Program-made: the position numbers and the translations under genes
Source: Galeopsis tetrahit
Taxonomy: Eukaryota > Streptophyta > Magnoliopsida > Lamiales > Lamiaceae
Direction of reading: 5' to 3'
DNA length: 64,000 nucleotides
Assembly: GCA_963675135.1 (NCBI GenBank)
Contig: OY776123.1
Coordinates: 16,895,840-16,959,839, forward strand
The notes under the pieces: model-generated
What the model was told of the DNA's origin: nothing
Database searches by the model: none
Seen by the model: only the letters and a program-made list of their open reading frames with translations
In this document: positions 58,663-64,000 of the stretch, one piece after another
Position numbering within the stretch: the stretch's first letter is position 1
Layout of the letters: each line of letters opens with the position of its first letter

Positions 58663-58977
58663 AGTTTTCTCCGAATCTTCTTAGCTGAATGGAACTAATT
58701 TCTAATCGGAAAAAATAAATCAAATACTCCGACCAAAATCATATTCTCTCCTCATTTAAGCATAAAATCAAACAGTTTACAGGCACTCAACACAAGCGGC
58801 GCAAATCAAGAAAAGGGACTGTTCAATTACACAAAAATTTACAGATTTTCCGCAGAAACACATCAAAGGCTCGATCTTTATCACAATACAGAGAAAAACA
58901 CAACAAAAAAGCTGTAATAATCGACGGAAGTGCAAGACCCAAATATTATTCAGCTAAAAAAAATGAAAATAAAAATG

Positions 58978-59002
58978 AGAGAGAGAGAGAGAGAGAGAGA
59001 AG
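58978..59002. repeat. GA microsatellite upstream of the RVE gene
   Basis: An uninterrupted (GA)n run of about 12 units lies roughly 320 bp 5' of the minus-strand ATG. On the RVE sense strand it reads (TC)n. GA/TC tracts near plant 5' UTRs are common and may bind GAGA-binding proteins; its function here is inferred only. Confidence 0.6.
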
Positions 59003-59072
59003 AAGAGTTATGAAATGTAAATTAACACAAGTATCGGGAAAAGGCTTGAATGTTGTGGCTGAAATTCAAAGA

Positions 59073-59078
59073 CACGTG
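59073..59078 (-). promoter_or_regulatory. G-box upstream of the RVE gene
   Basis: CACGTG within ACACGTGGC lies about 410 bp 5' of the RVE start codon (on its strand: GCCACGTGTC). G-boxes bind bHLH/bZIP and clock-related factors such as PIFs and are common in clock gene promoters. Presence is certain; use is inferred. Confidence 0.5.
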
Positions 59079-59204
59079 GCGGTTGAGGGCCCACCACTGC
59101 TCTTTTTCGCTCTTTTTCAACAGTTTTATCGCGCGTGTAAGAACTCGCTATTATGTCGGCTCCAATTGTAAGATTTTTAGTGGTGCTCTCTCTCTGTCTG
59201 CTTT

Positions 59205-59262
59205 TTACTCATGATGGACCTAAGGCCTGATGCTCTAATCACTTGAGCTATCCCACTTTGTC
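59205..59262 (-). mobile_element. SINE head, tRNA-like 5' part
   Basis: The complement reads GGGATAGCTCAAGTGATTAG followed by AGCATCAGGCCTTAGGTCC. It looks like a tRNA 5' half with an A box, and the GGCCTTAGGTCC part matches the SINE at 42393. The B box is missing, so it is not a working tRNA. Confidence 0.5.
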
Positions 59263-60752
59263 ACTCTCCCTTTACCGCAACTTGTACTATACTATACATG
59301 CACGACTATTTTTACAAACTAAAGTTGACCAGCTTTTTCCTATATTCTAAAATAATTTAATTTAATTAAGCCATACTCGAATAATTTGAGTAATTCCTTT
59401 CAAATAATAATAATAATAATAATTTGAGTAATTCTTCAATCGAATTTGACCTCACGGTCCTCACGTAATTTTATAATTTTATCTTTAATATGCTAAATAT
59501 TACTTTCGTCCTTTTATAAGGTTTACAGTTTCTTTTTTCGTATATGACAATTGAAGTTTACATTTTCTTATTCCATTAATTAATTATTTCTTTTATAAGG
59601 TTTACAGTTTCTTTTACTTTTTTTTTTGTTTCTATCTCTGTATTTTTTTTTTTCTTATTTTTATTTATCTTTTCTTCTTTTTATATGATCTCTACTTCAA
59701 CTGCTAATTACATATTTAATATGAAGTATTATATTTTTTAATCTTTGAATCAAAAGTTTGTGTAAACTTTTAAAAGAGACTGAGGTAATATAAAATAAGA
59801 ATGTTTTATTAATGTCATGTAATATATCAAATCAAGCTCGAGTTTTTCATTGAGTCGAGCTCGAGTTAAGATATGATTATAAAAAACTTAATCACGTTTG
59901 AGTTGAATTTTAAACTTTCTAATCGAGTTCGAGTTTCACACCACTCGACTTAATTTGACTTATTTATACCCCTAATTTTGACGTAAGTTTAAATTCAAAG
60001 AACATGGAGTAATATTTGAACTTTTTTTTGTTGTTGTTAATTTAGAAAAAAATTGAAAAATATAGAAAAGATAATTAAAAATTGTACTCGTCTAATAAAA
60101 GAAAGTACTAGTTGTAAGCAGATTCACTTTTTTCTCAGACTAACATTTCAAAATGAACTCAATTATGATAGGTTTTTTTTTTTTTTTTTTTAAAATACTA
60201 CTAATGTAATTTATTTAAATTATTAGCAAAGATTAAATGTTAGTAGAATTAATGGTGGAGGTGGGCAGATCGACCCTTTTGCACTTTTCCACCGCTCGCC
60301 GCCCACATTTATTTTCACAAAGTCGCCACCTCTATTTTATAATACTGAATACTGGAATACTACATTCATCATTATTTTATTATTCTACATTACATTCTTA
60401 TTAAAAATATATTCTCACTTTTGTATTTTTATTTCACATATAATATTTTCATATATTTTTAAATAAATATTTTTTAATTTTTTATTATTACACATCACTT
60501 TTTATCAAATGATTAAAAAATATATTATTTAAAATTTAATTTAAATTAATTGAGATATTTATGGTTGACTCTAACATATTTAACAAGCCAAAATTCAAAA
60601 AAAGAAATTGCAAAATTTCAAATCTTTAGAGTAAAGTCAGCTGTACGAGAGTACGACCCAACCTTAAGAATTGAGTTTATCTAACATCTGTAATAAGCCA
60701 AACAATGTAAATAAATACCAATAACTTACCTTTGAGAATTAAATTTTTAGTA

Positions 60753-61049
60753 CTCTCTCCTCAGTCCAATTTCATTATTCCCACTTTTTTTTTTGGTTGT
60801 TCAATTTTATTATGCTCATTCCCTTTTTGAAAATAATATTATTCACACTACTTTATTTTCACCTTCCAACCATCACTTATTTATTCAAATTGCCACTAAC
60901 TTTATTCATAAACAATCACTTTACTTATAAATATGGACTCCACGACATCTCATCATACCCCCAACTTATCTACTTTATACATAAACTAATTAATATTCAT
61001 TAAAACTCGTGTCCGAAAAAGTGGGCATAATAAAATTGGACGTCGAGAG
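60753..61049. mobile_element. Stowaway-like MITE
   Basis: Left CTCTCTCCTCAGTCCAATTT and right complement CTCTCGACGTCCAATTTTAT, flanked by TA. The inner arms 'attattcccac' and 'gtgggcataat' also pair. No ORF. Confidence 0.75.
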
Positions 61050-61740
61050 TATAAGTTATTTTGGGGGAGTCGGTGTTTTCATTCCAACATTCTAGAAACT
61101 TAATTACCTTCTTTACCTTGCTTCTGTTAGTATTATTATTCCCCTGTTTTCATCTTTTTATTCTTTGTTTTGAATAAATGGGCTCTTATTTGCTTGACCA
61201 ACCAAGTTGTTATTTTTGACATGTTTGGATATTAGATAACGTTGCAGGTAATTGTCGAAATTCCCCTCAACATTAAACCTTTTATTTCTGCAATTACTAT
61301 TATTTTTATTGTCCGGACTTGTCCCATTCTGGTATACAATGCGTCGGGGTTGGGGGAAGACCCATTCTGTTTTTCTGCTTTATGCAGAATTTTTTAACCT
61401 ATTTTGACAGAAATATTTTTCATATATGCATATGAATATTTAAGCAATCCACAATAATTTAAACTAACATCCAATTAAATTTAATTCAACATTCAATCCA
61501 CAATTAAGTACAGAAATGCATCAATACATTGTACTATATGTCATTCTAAATCATGCATATATATATTATGAAAATTACTGAGTTCCTAGTTAGCCTTTCA
61601 TTAATTGCTTTGAAATTATACACTACAAATTGAAGACTACTAGTAATATCTAAGTTATTTTTAATGAGTTCGAGGGAAATTTGAAAAAAACTTAATTAAC
61701 ATTAAAGAGTGAAAAACAACACATGTATATATATGCATAT

Positions 61741-61910
61741 ATCAATGAGGGGCAGGCCCAACATGAAACTCAGACCTGATCTGTTTACATCACGCGGCAG
61801 GTCCGGTTCGTTCTCAATACACGGGGCGGGTCTGGCTTGACGCAAATCTCTCGGGACGGGTACCTACGGGTCTGGTCAATACTGTCATTCTTATCAATGA
61901 GAGGTCCCAT
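61741..61910. mobile_element. hAT-like element fragment (related to 39488)
   Basis: GC-rich stretch with GGCAGGTCCGG, CGGGGCGGGTCTGG and CGGGACGGGTACC, then 'tggtcaatactgtcattc'. Its complement matches the element starting near 39488. The left boundary is unclear. Confidence 0.5.
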
Positions 61911-63779
61911 GATAAAGCATATATGTGATACTTTTGGGGGTTTTTGTGCACGTCCTTTTTGCGGCATTCCAAAATCCCTGGAAAGGAGAGTTTTGATGCA
62001 GGAAACCAGTAATTTAAAACCAGTGGCCTAGTCTAGTAACAAAAATGCATTCATTCATTCATCCACAACTAGCAGAAGAGAGGAAGCTGATAAGTGATAC
62101 TAGTACATACAAATATAAAGTAGAGGAATTCATTAGGGTAAAAAGAATCATCAACAAATATCCAAAACTCAAGTTTCATGCTCATGCTGCACAGCAATAC
62201 TCAGAAGAGACATTGTTCAGAAAAGAATGCTACTAAAACGTGTCTGTTCCATAATCTACAATTCGCAACATCCGAACCTACGTACATAGATAAAAGACGT
62301 AATCATCAGACTGAATAAATGCCCAACTACCAAACTGTGTTCATCAAAACATCATGTGAGGGGGATCGTTTTCTTTAGAGTCCCCTCTTCTGTAAACTAT
62401 AACACGTTTAACCCACTTCTTAATCCTAAAAGCTATAATCAAACTGACCATAACTTCGAGAATCTGGTCATCTACCTCTCACTACAAAGTATACCAGATA
62501 TGAACAAGAACCCAAAACACAGCCTCCAACTATAGTACAACGCACAATCCTGTTCTGTTTTTTCACATGCAGTGGATGTTACAGCACTTAAGCCGAGTGT
62601 TACTATTTTCCAGGTGCTCATTAACTGAAAATCACAAAATTAAACAACAAAAGGTTCTAAATCATGATTTAAATATTTGGTAACACGTGATACTGAAAGA
62701 AAGAAATAAATGAATATCTTTGATGTACAGAACAATGTGACCATGTGCATTTTATTTTATACATAACTAGTATATATCCTATCCATCAACAGCACAAAAA
62801 TACATAATTATAGCTACTCATACACATTATAAAGAAAGGCAGTGAGTGTCAAACTCTATGTTGCAAAAAACAGTCCCAACCCCTCCCAGCTAAAAGGCAT
62901 TCTAAGCCCTAAGGGTAGCATTATACAAGTAGCACAATCCTTTTGTGAAACATCACAATCACGAATATACATATATATACTGTATCCAAGTGATCTTTCA
63001 AAAGGTTGGCAAGAGCATGGCTTGAAGCCCACCCTGAATGACATAAGCATCTTCAAATTTTCGAATATTACGTCCTTCAAACTTGACAGGGTAAATTTAA
63101 CCAAACAGATAAGCTTGCTCAAGTACATAGATAGTAGATACAAGATACATTTCAACATCTAAAGTCCAAACATAGTAAAAATATTTGCAATAAATGTCCT
63201 AACTATAAGATATCATCACTCAGTAATCAAATCCATATATGCTAAAAAAATCACAATATCAAAATAATAAAATATTCAAAGAAAATCAGCAACATAGAAC
63301 AGTGCAAAAGGAGTAGCAGAGAAACACATAAGAATGGTCGGATCAGATCAAATCACAGGAAAGGGAAAATATTCAAAATGAATATTCAACGACGAAAGAT
63401 CAAATAAATTGGAATGAAAATCTTGACTAACCTTTTCAGGATTGATAACATGCACTTCGGAATTATTACAACATTTTGTATCTCTTCACATCAAAATTGG
63501 ATGTAAGATGATAGTTCCACTTGTTTGGGTATCAGTCTAGCAAATAAAAAAGCAAAAAAGAAAACCACCACCTAAACTACGATGATAAACTTTCAACAGC
63601 TGAGTTGACGTCAGGACTCGATTAATGTCATAAAGGTCGATAAGGAAGCCCTTGGAACGAGACAACCCTGACATATGAAAGATCTAGCCAACCTCCACAA
63701 AATAGCAAATAATCGCAATCCCTAAAGGAACCTAAGATCCTGACAAGCAATTTTCCAACCAAAAAACAAGATTTAATCA
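61911..63779. other. probable 3' flank or introns of the gene at the right edge
   Basis: No recognisable coding frame in either strand. The region is moderately AT-rich. Some of it may be 3' UTR or intron of the minus-strand gene whose last coding exon is at 63780-64000. Confidence 0.35.
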
Positions 63780-64000
63780 CTAGGGTTTCTGATTAGATTC
63801 TATGAGCAACGCATTCAACATTATTTGAATGGCAGAGTCATACACAGCTCCATTATAATGCATTCCATCAGCTGTACAATGAGTGCCACATAAATCACTC
63901 AACAAACGCATATCAAGTTTTAAAAGCGGTCCACCAGATTGACGCAAGAGCTTGCTTCCATTAAGCTCAGTAACATAAGAATTATACACCGTGGTGGCCA
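63780..64000 (-). CDS. C-terminal exon of an unidentified gene, 5' part outside the window
   Basis: The minus frame runs in from 64000 and ends at TAG 63780-63782. It codes for about 73 residues, including LLRQSGGPLLKLDMRLLSD, a Cys pair (CGTHC) and DGMHYNGAVYD, then IMLNALLIESNQKP. DGMHY resembles the Asp-x-x-His box of SGNH/GDSL-type hydrolases, in which the Asp and His are catalytic. The same tail is familiar from a plant family annotated as hydrolase-like, but I cannot name it. The window ends before any further exon. Confidence 0.6.
   Translation of the reverse strand, partial: ATTVYNSYVTELNGSKLLRQSGGPLLKLDMRLLSDLCGTHCTADGMHYNGAVYDSAIQIMLNALLIESNQKP

Larger units (their letters stand above)
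58663..61740. other. upstream region of RVE and AT-rich spacer
   Basis: After the G-box lies a possible tRNA-like SINE head (59205-59262). Near 59830-59960 is hAT-like debris with 'tcgagctcgag' and 'actcgactt' motifs. A Stowaway-like MITE occupies 60753-61049. No gene recognised. Confidence 0.5.

Noticed and set aside
59205..59262. Possible tRNA gene
   Set aside because: Only the 5' half looks tRNA-like; the T arm and B box are absent, and the remainder matches a SINE.
62842..63162. 106-codon plus and 100-codon minus frames
   Set aside because: No recognisable domain, overlapping on both strands, AT-rich; likely chance.

Overview
The window is nuclear DNA of a flowering plant. Its genes have many introns, its protein families are plant-specific (WOX13-clade homeobox, PIN-LIKES auxin carriers, REVEILLE-type MYB, DUF4378), it holds Ty1/copia and Ty3/gypsy Tat-lineage retrotransposons, and AT-rich spacers are crowded with Stowaway-, hAT- and Tourist-like MITEs. 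The proteins look eudicot. An asterid or Lamiales source would fit but cannot be proven from this sequence.

Layout: 1-2220, 3' part of a DUF4378 (TRM/LONGIFOLIA-like) gene (+). About 2800-3600, a probable solo gypsy LTR. 4000-6949, a decayed short copia element. 9140-11492, a WOX13-like gene (+). 11.5-18.5 kb, gene-free, with nested DNA transposons. 18519-20930, an intact ten-exon PILS gene (+). 23910-38102, a tandem PILS duplicate whose first exon is split at codon 3 by an 11.9-kb Tat-lineage gypsy element (23918-35829). 38.1-42.7 kb, transposon-rich spacer. 42766-45651, a PP2C phosphatase gene (+). 47697-48174, a 5'-truncated LINE. 48942-51387, an SRPK-type kinase gene (+). About 53490-54655, a decayed PIF/Harbinger-type MYB-like ORF. 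56284-58662, a REVEILLE-type clock MYB gene (-). 63780-64000, the C-terminal exon of a gene that continues beyond the window (-).

The gypsy element is the most notable object. Its 728-bp LTRs look identical, and a perfect 5-bp target duplication (GGGTT) flanks it, so it inserted recently. Gag-pol lies on the minus strand as one frame of about 2000 codons with a single in-frame TAA between the second RNase H and the integrase. Antisense to it, on the plus strand, lies a four-exon gene with its own TATA-like box, coding for a PF04195-like plus coiled-coil protein. Between the two gene ends is a tandem array of 35-bp units, each able to fold into a hairpin. This architecture is known for Tat elements in general; this copy and its host-gene insertion appear to be the distinctive event here.

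The host genes do not form an operon-like pathway; plant genes are transcribed singly. Two PILS copies share promoter-proximal sequence as well as exons, so the duplication carried regulatory DNA. I found no sequence that needs a wholly new kind of system to explain it. The most interesting signals concern transposon biology and the divergence of the PILS pair.
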